Positions 1 through 11,336 are shown, counted from the first letter of the stretch. The stretch: 64,000 nt of DNA from Ypsolopha sequella (GCA_934047225.1 OW203997.1:11162417-11226416); one strand, 5' to 3'. Notes: a model not told the origin generated them from the sequence alone. Numbers and translations are program-made.

Positions 1-335
1 ACATGATAATGATACCATCAATCATTTTGGTGAAGTTTATTAGTTTTTGCTCTATTATGTAAGTTTAATTACGGTAATCCATCATTCTCTACTTAAGATT
101 AATTTTCATATTACTTAAATACCTTATTAATATAACTTGAAATTTTGGTGTTGGCATTTGCCACCCCCATATGTTCGTGTTGTATTCGGTCATAGCTACT
201 TATGGTTATGATTTAATCTTGAACATGTAATAATACGAAAAAAAAAATCTAAAATTAAACTCTTTCGAACGGAAGAAGGGATATTTATAAATACTATTCA
301 TCATAATATTTTGATACTTTCATATACGTAACGCA
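1..335. other. AT-rich DNA without recognised feature
   Basis: AT-rich sequence with short A runs. I see no coding signal, palindrome or repeat shared with the rest of the window. Confidence 0.5.
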
Positions 336-400
336 TTAGTAGCTCAGTCGATAGCCGGGCTCTCAAACCCGGCTTTGACTCCTGCCAGTTTAGCATGTAC
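336..400 (+). repeat. tRNA-like SINE head fragment
   Basis: The segment has a D-arm-like GTAGCTCAGTCGATA followed by a possible anticodon stem, CCGGG...CCCGG, around an 8-nt loop. No closing acceptor stem or proper B box follows, so this looks like a short tRNA-derived SINE remnant rather than a tRNA gene. Confidence 0.35.
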
Positions 401-429
401 CTATTGATTTGTAAGATTCCGCACCTCAC

Positions 430-960
430 AATTAAAAAAAACGGAAACCTTATACTTACACTTTGTTGTCCGTCTGTCTGTCAAGACCCTTTTGTTCGGG
501 CCCCGTATAATATATCAAGTTAAAACTGATACCTCCCACAGAAATCTACAGCTTTATTGTGCTGTAAGAAAATCAAATTTCTATCTCAACGCAAAATAGT
601 ACTCGTATATTACGATTCGAGAGCGATGAAACGTTTTCTGACGAGTGTGAGTTTGCGGCACGAGCCGAAGGCGAGTGCTGCAATCACACGAGTCGAGAAA
701 AAGTTTCTCGCACGAGTTTCGTATAATTTTTTATAGCACATGTGCGGAAAATGTGGAAAATGCGCAGCGTGCGTAAAGCGGTCATTTTACGCACAGTGTG
801 CTATAAAAATAGTTATTGCACTTTACGTAATCAATTACATACAAATTTGCTCACCATGAAAATATATAGGCACTTCCAGTCGACTTAGAAACTTGAAATT
901 TCGTTAACAGGCAGGTCTTATAACACACACATAGGAAATATTCTAAAAATTATAAATATT
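430..960 (+). repeat. Interspersed repeat with CCGTCTGTCTGTC core, interrupted copy
   Basis: The ends match 42,345-42,640: both have the CCGTCTGTCTGTCAAGACC core, the GTGCTGTAA segment and the TTTGCTCACYATGAAAA segment. Here the match is interrupted at 601-805 by unrelated sequence. The repeat resembles the large lepidopteran GTTCCGTAC-type family but is a distinct variant. Confidence 0.6.
601..805. mobile_element. Insertion flanked by 8-bp direct repeat
   Basis: These 205 bp are absent from the related copy at 42.35-42.64 kb. The octamer AAAATAGT flanks both sides (593-600 and 806-813), as expected for an 8-bp target duplication. There are no obvious terminal inverted repeats, and the interior is CpG-richer than the host repeat. 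The octamer is A-rich, so chance identity is possible. The superfamily is not identified. Confidence 0.45.
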
Positions 961-1378
961 TAATTATTTAGTAAGTTATCAATGACCAACTTAATTATAC
1001 CATTTATATACGTAGAGTTTAATAGATCGTAAGTGTCAAGTTAAGTTGGTACTTAATAACTGCAAGTGGAATTCTTTACCGTAATGTTTTTAGGGTTCCG
1101 TAGCCGTATTGTGCGGTGGTACATAGAGTTTATTCCCGGGAAATGTCGACTTGTGAATTCCCGAAGATTTGGCTGTTGTCGGTCCCGAGAAATTCAGCTC
1201 GAGAAAATTCGAGACAACGAGACATTATGATCTTACAATAAAGATATAAAAAGTACCTATGAAGAGTCAGCTCACAAAATAAATTGGAAAAAAAAAGAAT
1301 TTTTACTATTAGTAAAGCTGGTAAAAGGTCTTTAAATTCAGAAACAATATATTTAAGTCAAGCCTACTTTAACTGAAA

Positions 1379-1476
1379 ATAAACGAGTGTTTTCAACTGC
1401 TGGAAATTTGGTCACTAAGATAAGGCCATTAATGCTTTTGTTTTTCTAAAGGCATATTTTATTAGAAACACAATTT
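1379..1476 (+). pseudogene. hAT transposase C-terminal dimerisation domain remnant
   Basis: Translation of 1381-1431 gives RVFSTAGNLVTKIRP. A two-base shift then gives NAFVFLKAYFIRNTI and a stop near 1476. This is the conserved hAT C-terminal signature (RVFSxAGN...LVFLKAYF), which in intact hAT transposases forms the dimerisation surface. Only about 30 codons remain and they are frameshifted; upstream sequence has no recognisable catalytic region. The family call is confident because both halves of the motif are present in the right order and spacing. Confidence 0.75.
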
Positions 1477-1557
1477 AAGTAACATAGCTTCCATTATATA
1501 TAAGTAGTTGTATTTATGATTTATACTTAAAATTTAAAGAATATGGTGTAATCATTT

Positions 1558-2032
1558 AAGATCCAACGTGCCAGCTATTTTAGAGCCAAAGGACATAACA
1601 CGTGACGATGGCAAAAGGGCCGATGGGATGACATTAAATCCATGGAAGAACGGCAGAGCTTTGGTGTGGGATGCAACGTGTGTCGACACACTAGCACCGT
1701 CCCACACCAGGGTTACTGCCGTCAGGGCTGGTGCGGCTGCGGCAGCGGCTGAGGGAAATAAGAGGCGCAAGTATGCAGCCCTTAGATCGGACTGCATATT
1801 TGTGCCTTTTGGGGTCGAGACCCTCGGGCCGACCGGGCCGTGGGGTCCTGATGCTAAACTCTTTTTTAAAGAGTTATCTGCACGGCTGATCGACGCTTGT
1901 GGGGACCCGAAGGCTGGCGCGTATCTTGGCCAGATAATCAGTCTGGCCATTCAAAGAGGAAACGCTGCCAGCCTTCCAGATACCCTTCCACATGACGGTG
2001 GCGATCTAGATAGGATTTTTTATTTAGTTTAG
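1558..2032 (+). pseudogene. LINE-type ORF C-terminal domain, 5'-truncated
   Basis: An open frame of about 155 codons runs to a TAA at 2030-2032 with no credible start (GTG at 1568; sequence begins abruptly near 1558). Visible motifs are KRADG, WKNGRALVWDATCVDTLAPSH, KRRKYAAL and FVPFGVETLG, then GDPKAGAYLGQ and AIQRGNAASL. I recognise this block as the C-terminal region of abundant non-LTR reverse-transcriptase proteins in insects and other invertebrates, where the first motif is normally KRPDG; here proline is replaced by alanine. The PD...D...K pattern suggests a restriction-like nuclease fold, which is inference. Its GC content far exceeds the flanks. It sits inside the hAT remnant, so it inserted later and is a dead fragment. 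Confidence 0.65.
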
Positions 2033-2640
2033 TTTATTTTTATAAGGTATAGGTTTTATAAGGGTTTTATTTGGGTTAGTGTTTTGTTTTAGGTAAGTTT
2101 TATTTTGTAGGTAGATTTTTAAGTGTTTGACTGTTATTTAAAATCCTTAACAGTTTGAACTTCATAAAAAACTTAATAGTTCTGAGATTTTTTTTTTGTT
2201 TTTGTTATCGGAGAGAGAAAAGTTCCTATCAATTTTTCTATTTCATTTAGGTCATATAAAAGTTAAGTGTTTTTTTTTTAGAGATTTTTGATTATTTTTG
2301 TTTGAGACAGAAAGTTTCTTATTATTACTTTTATTCCTTTCTTTTATCATGTCTGTTTCTGTCTTAAATATATATTATACAGTATTATTAATTTAAGTTG
2401 AAGTTATTTGTGAGACTGTTGATTTTTATGAACAAATGTTAATTACTGACATTTTTCTTTATTAAACTAATAAAAGTAGTAAATTTAAATTTCTCAATTT
2501 CCGCAGAAGACTTTCTTGGAAATTGAAGTCGAGAATTCTCGAGACCCAAGAAATGAAAAACCTCGAGAAATCATAAACCCTACGGAACCCTTTGTGCGCA
2601 AGTCCGCCTTGCACTTAGCTGGTTTTTTGAATGAAACTAA

Positions 2641-3184
2641 CCTCTATCACGTTGGAATTATAAATTCGTTGGTAAAAAGTCAATAGTCACTTAGTTAACA
2701 GTCGGAAAATATTATTTTGTGATTTTTTTTTAATACTAATATTATTTCATACCCATATTTTGTTGATAGAAGAAAATAAAACAACTGCTTTTTATACAGT
2801 ATTCCATATAAAAATCTGCTTTCTAATATTTGCTCCATTTACAGCTTGGGGGCTATTTATCGACACACCTTACCTATAGTTTATAATTATTTTGACCAGT
2901 AACTTTACTCGAAATTCAACGCGTGCAAAAGAGATGGCCTGTTAGTCAATCTGAACTGAACTTCACCCATTACGAACGCCATCGAGTTACGCGGCAGACC
3001 CCCAGGGCCACTACGATGAGAATGAATAAAAACCACATCCAAATCCGTTGAGGGGTTTTTGAGAATAAAACGGAACATACATGTAGTACATACGGATAGA
3101 CAGATAGACAGACAGAGAAATCTAATAATGATAGCTTTGGTTTTAGTAAATCATCAATTAAATTATAAGTTTTGAAATAATGTT
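2641..3184. other. No gene; fragment related to the 46.4 kb palindrome
   Basis: The stretch 2908-3015 contains GAAATTCAACGCGTGCAAAA and GAGATGGC, also present at 46,440-46,470, so a diverged fragment of that foldback family lies here. I see nothing else. Confidence 0.4.
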
Positions 3185-3455
3185 CTATACAATGTGTAAC
3201 AGAAAGGTGTAACCATATTTAAAGAGCTTATTCAGTCAATGGTATAGACAAACTTTTACTAAGGAGGCAACTCTGAAATCTCAAAAAAAATCTGCCCTTC
3301 CATACATTTCGGCCGAGCGGCATTGCATTTTTCTATGACACAGTCGACTTTTTTTTTTGAGATACAGGGTTTGTTCCATAGTAAAAGTTGTTCTTTACCA
3401 TTGACTGAATAAGGTCTTCAAATATGGTTACACCTTTCTGTTACACGTTTTATAC
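3185..3455. mobile_element. Foldback MITE, family 1 copy a
   Basis: The ends are long inverted repeats: GTGTAACAGAAAGGTGTAAC from 3194 and its complement ending at 3446, with arms of about 50 bp. The interior includes GGCCGAGCGGCATTGC. A second copy lies at 47,421-47,691. The TATAC outer ends suggest a TA-type target. There is no coding capacity. Confidence 0.8.
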
Positions 3456-3481
3456 AGACATGCCATTTTTACTACCATATT

Positions 3482-3650
3482 TAAGCCAATTCTGAACGCT
3501 TTAATTTTAGTTTTAGTGCAGTTAAAACTAAACTTTGTTCAGTGCAAAATAGTCCTTAGATGTTACAAACAGAAGCTTTATTACTTTGGAATAATTTTAG
3601 TTTTGACAGCACTAAAACTAAAAGTAAAACCTTTGGATTCAGCTACAATA
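3482..3650. mobile_element. Foldback MITE, family 2 copy a
   Basis: The arms read TTTTAGTTTTAGTGC...and GACAGCACTAAAACTAAAA, nearly complementary over about 60 bp. The second copy is at 20,614-20,784. This copy lies only 27 bp downstream of family 1 copy a. It is non-coding. Confidence 0.75.
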
Positions 3651-4148
3651 TTAGTTTAAGCATAAAAGATAATATTAATTTAACGCTTAGTAAAGAAATG
3701 TCGAAATTTAAATGACTACTCATATTTTATATCCTTCACTAAAGCATTAATGATTTTATCTTCATATTCGCTTTTAACAGCGCCATAAGGAAGTAAAGCA
3801 AATATCATTTTAGTGAGCTGACATCCATTTAGGATGACATTAACACTATCAGTGCTTCCGCATTCATACATTATATTTTGCCTGCGACTAGATCCGCAAG
3901 TCAAGAATCAAGGATTTTTTTCACCGGTTTTAATATACTATTAAATCAACACATTAGGTAAAGGGTCACTCCATCCCACGAGAAATTGCAGATGTTTTAA
4001 AGTTTTTTTAAAGTTACATACTTCTTGGTCATTTTTTGGAAAAGGTCAAAGTAGGTAATACCTGCTCTGGTACAATAAAAAATTTATATATTTTTTTTAT
4101 ACATCTCATAATTAAAGCTGCCAGCGTCGAATGACCTAGTAAATTTCT
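3651..4148. other. No supported gene
   Basis: A 62-codon minus-strand frame (3716-3904) has plausible composition, but I found no family match and no clear splice signals. A short motif, CATTAACACTATC followed by GCTTCCGCATTCATA, recurs at 5808-5838, so this is more likely a degraded repeat. Confidence 0.35.
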
Positions 4149-4688
4149 AGAACACGTAAAGCAGAAACGTGAAATTTTGCAAACGTGTAGAAAATTTTAT
4201 CAGTGTAAGGAAAATAACAAAATCAGGATAAATCAGATTTTTCGTCAAAACAGTCTAGAAAATTTGCGAGATTTTGATGAGAGGTCTTGGATTAGCCATC
4301 AGTTTAAAACTGCAGCTTATATTTTCAAAATGGCAGAGTTTCTAATTTTGGCGGCCAAAATGTGAAGTTATTTCAATGCGGCTCAAAGTTAGTTTCTAGA
4401 GGCAAAAAAATAATTGCAGAACACGTATAGCAGAAACGTAAAATTTTGCAAACGTGTAGAAAATTTGATCAATGTAAGGAAAAGAACAAAATCATGATAA
4501 ATCCGGTTTTTCGTCATCAGTCTAGAAGATTAGTGGGATTTTGATGAGAGGTCTTGGATTTAGTTAACCCTCAGTTCAAAACAGCAGCTTATTTTTTCAA
4601 AATGGCAGAGTTTATAATTTTGGCGGCCAAAATGTGAAAACTCCAATGTGGCTCAAAGTCAGTTTCTAGAGGCAAAAAAATAATTGCA
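4149..4688. repeat. Two-unit tandem repeat, about 270 bp per unit
   Basis: The first unit is 4149-4417 and the second is 4418-4688. Each begins GAACACGTA.AGCAGAAACG and ends with TTTCTAGAGGCAAAAAAATA and ATTGCA. The units differ by scattered substitutions and small indels (I judge roughly 85-90% alike), so the duplication is not recent. Both contain TTTTGGCGGCCAAAATGTG. Confidence 0.8.
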
Positions 4689-4724
4689 TGAAGGTACCTC
4701 ATAAATAGCCTATCACCGTCGAAT

Positions 4725-4905
4725 TCACAATTAAACGGTTTTCAATCTTTTTCATGGCGCGACCCCCTTAGTATGGAAAATAACTAATCGCTGTTTCTAA
4801 CTTAGGTGCGTCTAAATATAACATTTTGAACTAGAATGGTAACTGCGACCCCCTTAAAGAGGCTTCGCGACCCCTCAAGGGGTCGTGACCCAAAGTTTGA
4901 AAAAC
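4725..4905. repeat. hAT-type terminal fragment with GCGACCCC motifs
   Basis: GCGCGACCCCCTTA (4757-4770), GCGACCCCCTTAAAGAGG and GCGACCCCTCAAGGGGTCGTG lead into ACCCAAAGTTTGAAAAAC. This is the pattern of hAT-Charlie-like termini (CAGTGGTTTTCAAAC...GGGTCGCGACCC). No transposase is visible. Confidence 0.4.
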
Positions 4906-5087
4906 AAAAATTTAGGTAAAGGTTATCAGGATACAAACTGTCTCAAAAGGTAGAACGGTTCAAGAATACGATATATTTTTAAAAAGACTTTTAATCCCCG
5001 TGAAACCCAATTTCTTATTTGCTATGTTTCAGCCCAAAACCAGGTTCTAGAGATATTATTGGTTACTAAATAGCATTGAGACTGTCT

Positions 5088-5215
5088 GTGACATGAGACA
5101 GCATTGTGGTGTAGTGGTTCGGACGTCTTAACCACTATTCCGGAGGTTGCAGGTTTAAATCCCGTAGGTCTATAACTGTAAGTCCATGTTTGTGCCCGAA
5201 TTATGGCAATGGGGA
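5088..5215 (+). repeat. tRNA-derived SINE
   Basis: Pol III A-box-like TGGTGTAGTGGTT (5107-5119) and B-box-like GGTTGCAGGTTTAAATCC (5143-5160) have tRNA-like spacing. There is no acceptor stem, so it is a SINE head rather than a tRNA. A short body follows. Confidence 0.6.
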
Positions 5216-5245
5216 TCGGCATGCAAAGCTAATTACAGATGGCGC

Positions 5246-5580
5246 TAGCGTTTTTTTGGAATGACTAATCCAAATTATGTAATTTCTTATGTGTATGAAT
5301 GAGACAACATTAAGCTAACAGCAACATTAATTCAATTTTCAAACGTGTCAGCTGTAAAAATATATTACGAATCTTATCCTGAAAATGGATGACATTTAAG
5401 ACGAACTGTTTTTGAAGATTTTTATAATTTTTATAATGAAACTGAAAGTTAAAACATAATTTAATATGTAGATGTAAATCCTTGAAATCAAAGTTCAAAT
5501 AAAAAACAAATAATTGAAATAGCTATTGAATTACAGGTATTATGAACTCATGAATCTGTTAGAAAATTTCTGCAATTTCG
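5246..5580 (-). repeat. Dispersed repeat, inverted partner of 9093-9436
   Basis: The reverse complement follows 9093-9436 almost throughout: CAGATTCATG, TAGCTATTTCAATTATTTG, TTTTTACAGCTGACAC and TAATGTTGTCTCATTCATAC occur in the same order. The two copies face each other about 3.5 kb apart. No coding capacity or terminal repeats are recognised. Confidence 0.75.
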
Positions 5581-7649
5581 TATGTAAAGACCTATTATAC
5601 TCGTAACATGTATGTGTGTAGTAGACGTTAAAGAAAATAAAAATAAATAAACATATTTGTTTAAATGACTGGCATTTGACAGCATTTGTATCGAGAACGT
5701 TTTTATACAATAGTTTTTTACCATTCAGGCTCAAACCAAACTAAGCCACATACACGCAACTATCGTTTTATGTCGTGCAAATACCCATTCGAGCTGGAGC
5801 GTGCCGGCATTAACACTATCGGAGCTTCCGCATTCATATCAAATGTTCGAATATTCGATACGGTTCCCTATTTTCCTAAATCAGTTTCATGCCTTTTGGC
5901 GTGTTGAACGATATCAGAAACATCACTTATTAAACAAAATACCTAACATATTAAATTTTTAGCCCCTGTGTTGGTCCTGAAAAAAGTTTAAGAGCGGTTT
6001 CGCAGCCGGATTGTGAAAAACCCGCCTTTTTCTAATTGATCGAAACAGAACACTTAAATTCAAAATTTACTGAATAGTTATTCAACAAAACCTTATTACC
6101 AATGTATGCTGCCATCGCAAAGTTTCCATTAGTTTCTGTAAATTAGAATTTCAAACACACAATACACAATCTTGGTCAAGAAGTATGGCTTATTCTTTCA
6201 CCTGAGAGTGGTTCTGGTTTTACGAGTATATGAGTGAGTGAGTGAGTGATTGAATCACCTAGTTATTAAAATAGTGATTTTTAGACGTGAATATTTCAAG
6301 CACTGATAAAGATTGTTTTTTAATTAGGATTTAAGGTACTAAAAATCGACTTAAAATTGTAATATTAGTTATGAGGGGTTCAAAAGCAGCTCAAAATAGT
6401 CCATGTAATGGCTGGTACGCCAGGTCTTTTCTTTCTGCCGCGTGTAGTTTATATGTAGTTTTTTTTACATGCTTAGATATTATTTGCTTATCATATTTTT
6501 CGTTTTCAGATTATTATACACTTTTTAAGACCATAAGATACCATTTACCATCTTAAGACAAAAGTCGCATGTTACCAAGAATTAAGGCGAGGGTATCCAG
6601 AGAAATCTGTCCTGCTACGACGCTTTCATTTTACACTTGTCTATCCTACTCAATGGGAGCGGGCCGTTTAGAAATCTCGCGATTTCTAGGTGTTTTTTGT
6701 TCATTATTTTGGAATTGGAGGAACGTGTTTTTAATATGACGGCCGATCACATTTTCAACGTTTATTTTGGTATAAGTTTTATTGTCTAAAACTTAATATA
6801 ACTGAAGTGAAGAGATATTTAGATCATAGTTTAGGCCTATCTTTACAATTTTGTTGGATGTAAGAAAGTACAAATAATCATGTATCGAACGGCGGAAGTA
6901 TTAATATTGAAGAGTGAAATAAGACATTATACTTTTTTCAAATTTTCTATTACAACTTCACGGTTTAAATTTAATTTAAAAAGCGGCAAAATTGGAAAAT
7001 CCCTGCCTTCTTCCACCTACTTTTTAAAGCTTTAGAAAACATACAAAACGGCGCTTAAAATTAAAAACCTTTTCAAGAAATGATACCGACAGAAATTGCG
7101 ACTTTCTTTCTTTGGCTACAACTTCAAAACTCATAAGAGTTGTACATTATTTTCAAAGTAAATATGTACCACGTACAAGAGTTGATCGTTATTTTTAAAG
7201 AAAATTAAAACAGTTGTACATTATTTTCAACGTAAATACCTAATACTAACTTACTTATGTACTTCTTGAATCTAATTAAGTTGTTATTGTTTCCTGCTAG
7301 AAGATTTTTCTATTTGTTTTAAAAGCATAGTTTCCGCAAAACTATAATGTATTCTTCCTGGTTTGAAGAATCTAGCAATACTACAAAGAAAAGAAAAGAT
7401 ATGTATTTTTTTCAGGAGTATAACACACACTCATATCGAAACAGACTCGTCAAACATCATTCCAATATTGAGAAAAAAAGTGCCAAAGATGGCTCTAAAA
7501 AAAGTTTTCATGTCGAGGTTTAAGTTTATTAAAGTAAAAACCCGTTCACATTATTTACTGATTAAATTCTGTATAAACATTATTAAACTTTTAACATGAC
7601 ATATATTTCATTGCACCTTTGCTTTTTTTAATTATAAAATTAGTGAAAA
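5581..7649. other. No gene recognised
   Basis: AT-rich, with only short open frames. It includes a GAGTGAGTGAGTGA run near 6230-6248. None of the small frames has a recognisable domain or credible splice context. Confidence 0.5.
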
Positions 7650-7751
7650 AAGTTGTCATTTTGACTTTTTTCCAGAATCCGTCCCTCTCGTACTGCGGGT
7701 TTTTCCGCATGGAGTAACAGGGTAGTATGCAAGTGGAATCTATCCTCTTAA
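7650..7751 (+). repeat. Partial TTAA element, family B
   Basis: The segment AATCCGTCCCTCTCGTACTG followed by GGAGTAACAGGG matches the 3' part of the copies at 21,345-21,424 and 23,170-23,243. It ends at a TTAA (7748-7751), as the complete copies do. The left part is not recognisable. Confidence 0.55.
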
Positions 7752-8652
7752 GTTTAATGTTCTATAACATTTTTTGTCTTGTTCTCTACAGTTTTATTGT
7801 GAACCCCAAGCTCAGAAATGTAATCATCATTTGACAGAATAACATTTGTAGGGTGACATAAAGTTTTTTTTCGTTCAAGATTATTTCTTTTTCGATTATT
7901 TATATTGCTCACATTTTTATTTGAAATAAATATAATAATGCTACAGTAAGTTTTTTTATTTATTTAAATGATTTATTTTAAACTTTTAAACAAAAATTGT
8001 AAAAAATACTTGGGCCCAAATATGTATTGAATATTTTTTACGGTCTTACTACGTTTTAGTAATCTCGATACTTTATTTATAAAAATGTTGTTTTGACCTC
8101 ACCAAGGCATGCCCCGGCCGTTGTCGGAATACCACTTTACAGTGTAATTGAAATAACCGTAAGAAATCGAATTGTAACCGTTAAAATATAAACTCCATAC
8201 CCAGTACGTGTGGAGAACCTACAAAGTATCAATATTTTTTCATGAAGCACCAGAGCGAGGCAATCTTCCAGCAATCCCAGTGGAAATGGGATTACACTCT
8301 GAAGTAAAATAAAATCTCCTAAGACGATTAAATTACATCAGATCCCTATCCTGTTTTTCTTTTCTAAAATAATATGAGTAGGTACATGACTTTTTGTCAA
8401 TTATACACGGTGATATTTTTTTGTTACAAAAGAGGTTGTATTATTTTTTTGTTATTTAAAGACATCAGGTTTTAGAGAATCCTTTATTAGAAATTTATAT
8501 TATTACGTATTAAATTAGAAACTCAGAATTCAGTTTTAATGATGTTGTTGAAGTATATTTAAGATTTTAAATTGTTATGAAACCTTTTCTGTTAGATATA
8601 ATTTTGCTTAAAAATGTGCAACTTTCGGTTTAGTAGTAAATAATAGGTACAT

Positions 8653-8839
8653 ATGTCGCATTCAGTCATGATTACGGGAAGTTTAGGTCATGAGTCGTCC
8701 GTATTCATGACTCCGGAAGTTGTTGCGGAACGCAAGCGCTACTTGGTGGAGCTGTGCGGAGTCTTGGAGAGGCAGCGTCGGGAAGTCAGCGATCATTCAT
8801 TCGGAATGAAACCATCGCAGAGAAGTCTCCTCGGAACTG
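8653..8839 (+). CDS. Possible host exon, unknown protein
   Basis: This frame, opening MSHSVMITGSLGHESS and continuing VAERKRYLVELCGVLERQRR, stands out because it is GC-richer than the surrounding AT-rich DNA and has protein-like composition with an amphipathic, possibly coiled segment. A tract TTTCGGTTTAG lies about 20 bp upstream as a possible acceptor. A GT after TCGGAACT (about 8839) is a weak donor, beyond which the composition drifts. I do not recognise the protein and find no partner exon here. It could be a real exon of a gene outside my recognition or a fragment of a repeat. The 3' limit is a guess. Confidence 0.35.
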
Positions 8840-9092
8840 TACGCGTTTCGTTAAATAGTGAACTAAAATTGAATTGTGTCCGAAATCTTTTATTTTCTTT
8901 CATCATACGCCCACATACGTTCTAAAATCATGTCAGATACTGATCCGGAACCTTTTAATCTGATATAAAGGTATATATATATATCAATTGATAACGTTTA
9001 TTTACAAAAATAGACCGAGCTTACAACGCGATCACTTGTTTGTATTATAACTAGGCACAGACCTATTATAATAGGTATTTATCCTTGAAATT

Positions 9093-9436
9093 GCCGAAAT
9101 TTTCTTACAGATTCATGTGTTCATAATTCCTGTAATTCAGTAGCTATTTCAATTATTTGTTTTTTGTTTGAAAGTGGACTGTAAGATTTTACATCTACGT
9201 ATAAAATTTTGTTTTTATTTCCAGTTTGATTATAAAAATTAAATCTTCAAAATTGTTCATTCTAAATGCTATCCATTTCCATGATAAGATTTGTAATAAT
9301 TTTTACAGCTGACACTTTTTAATTATTAAATTAATGTTGCTGTTAGGTTAATGTTGTCTCATTCATACACGTAAAAAAATACATAAGTAATTTGATTTGT
9401 CATTCCTAAAAAAATGCAAAAATGTTAGTACTGAAA
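9093..9436 (+). repeat. Dispersed repeat, inverted partner of 5246-5580
   Basis: See the partner copy. The match extends from GAAATTTTCTTACAGATTC to CATTCCTAAAAAAATGC. No terminal inverted repeat or target duplication was recognised. Confidence 0.75.
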
Positions 9437-11335
9437 ATTGAGTTTCCTTCAAATTCTCTAGAGAAAACAGCAATTTCATATGTACAGACCTATTAAAGTT
9501 AATTTTTCAAGTATATTTAAGGTTTCGAAACATCAGGGGATTATCAAAATTGTTATAATAATATTCAGAGTATTCTGACTTAATTAGAATATTTAGTAAG
9601 ACGTCGTATTTGTTTTGTGAATTGTTACGATATCAATACAGCATTGCCTCACAAAGAAATCAATCTTTTGACTTGTTACGATTGTCACAGAGTGGAAACG
9701 CTGCCCAAATACAATTGGAATACAGAAATTTCACTTTTAACTTTCACTCTTTTTACCGAATTTACCTCTCTACGTTTATATAATCCACATATCAGAACAG
9801 CTCTATCTCGCTTGACTTGCCAAGCTACATAATGTCTACCAATAAATACCTACTATAAATTATACGGGTAATCAAATTTAAAAATGGGCAAGTATGAATT
9901 TGCTGATAAATTATAATGAATTCATATTATCGAAAAATAAAACAATTGGAGGTCGTTATTTTTTTTGGAATAGTGGGAATATTAAACGAAATTTATTTCA
10001 ATATCTATATTAAGTACCAAAAAGAACCAAACTCATTTGTCACAATACATACAAAACAAATACATCAATAGTATAACTTTCACATGTAGGCAAAGGATAT
10101 TATAAATAAGTTTTGGGTTGAAAGGGTCACAGATATTTAACATGTTTAATGTTTGTGGTGAACCCGCGTCATCTTTGTAAATGCCTCTTTAACTTGAATG
10201 GGTCTTTTAGTTTATATCACGAAACAAGTTGCACGTGGACCTTTTATCTACTTTTATGCTTTGTAACTCAGCACGGCAATCTCACTTCTTATCAAATAAC
10301 AAAGGATGAGGGTCTGAAAGAAAATTTAAACACCGCTGCACATATGTAAATAAGGTAAATGAAAATTGTATATAGAACTAACGGTAAATTAAAACAGAAA
10401 TAATTCTAAAAACTTTACTGTATTATTATTATTCAAGTGTATAGTTAAAAACGATACGGAACCTTCAAGGCACGAGTCCTATACTCTCACCTGAACGGTT
10501 TTTTTTCTTTATATTTGATTTAACATTTAATGATATATATTTTTATTGAGTGCAGGTAGAAGGTAGGACTGGACCGAGCCAATTTATGCCGGCCAAAATG
10601 ATAGGCAATTTCCTAAGAAAAGAAAAGCAAAAAAGGGGTTTTGGTGTGACACATGTTACACGAAGTCAAAAAATAATTTTTAATATCAGAACATCGACGT
10701 CAACATCAACCTTTGGCTGCTGCGATGTTTATTTCGCCGGCCGGGTTTTAGCTTTACATAAACTTATACGGGGTGTAAATGAACATAAAACTACATAATC
10801 CAATGATCATACTGAACAGTTTTCCCAAAAAAACATTACTGCAGCAATAAAAAAAAAATTACGGTTAATTTCAATTTTTGAAAACCTATTAGAAATTTTT
10901 GGATGAGCAGGTGCAATTTCATTTTCATTTAAGCGAGTATGTTTTTTTGGTAAAGTTGTTCAATAAGGTTAGATTACGCGTTTCATCAGATATTTATTCG
11001 TATACACCTAGTGTATTCAATCTCTGTCAGTTTATGTGGAAGTTTGATACGAATATTACATTATTCGCGATCATGTAACTCGTTTTCTTTGCACCTTCTG
11101 AAATATTTTATCAAGGGTTACGTATTTGAATAAACCGATTTTGGTGAGGGTCTGGAATTATAATAATTTCAATCACGGCAGCCCTTATTGTAGTACATTC
11201 AAGGGTGGTCCCTATACAGGGAATCAAATATGCCTTTTTTAAATATGTTGATTTGTAAAGGAAATGGGTAATAATTTTCTAAAATGGTTACTGCGTGCCT
11301 TTAGAGCTAAAATTAATAAAATAGATAAATATATA
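9437..11335. other. No gene recognised
   Basis: AT-rich DNA. An 82-codon frame at 10,550-10,798 starts just after a possible acceptor (TGAGTGCAG), but I cannot support it as coding. A CGGAACC...GCACGAGTCC fragment near 10,455 is a degraded end of the GTTCCGTA family. Confidence 0.45.
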
Positions 11336-11336
11336 T

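Larger units (their letters stand above)
1120..2577 (+). mobile_element. Degenerate hAT DNA transposon
   Basis: Both ends are rich in CCCGRGAA/TTCTCGAG motifs (1130-1225 and 2515-2570), as in a hAT family with which I associate this terminal sequence. The outer ends TAGAGTTTAT and ATAAACCCTA form an imperfect inverted repeat. A hAT transposase C-terminus lies inside at 1379-1476. I could not establish a convincing 8-bp target duplication. A LINE fragment is inserted downstream of the transposase remnant. Confidence 0.6.
1087..2640 (+). repeat. Lepidopteran GTTCCGTA repeat split by hAT insertion
   Basis: The left piece (about 1087-1118) carries the start motif TTTTAGGGTTCCGTA. The right piece (about 2580-2628) carries the usual end, ACGGAACCCTTTGTGCGCAA followed by a GCACTTAGCTGGTTTTTT-type tail. 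Everything between belongs to a hAT remnant plus a LINE fragment, so this is a three-layer nest. Confidence 0.6.

Noticed and set aside
1552..1950. 132-codon minus-strand frame
   Set aside because: Antisense shadow of the LINE C-terminal domain, whose plus-strand motifs are recognisable.
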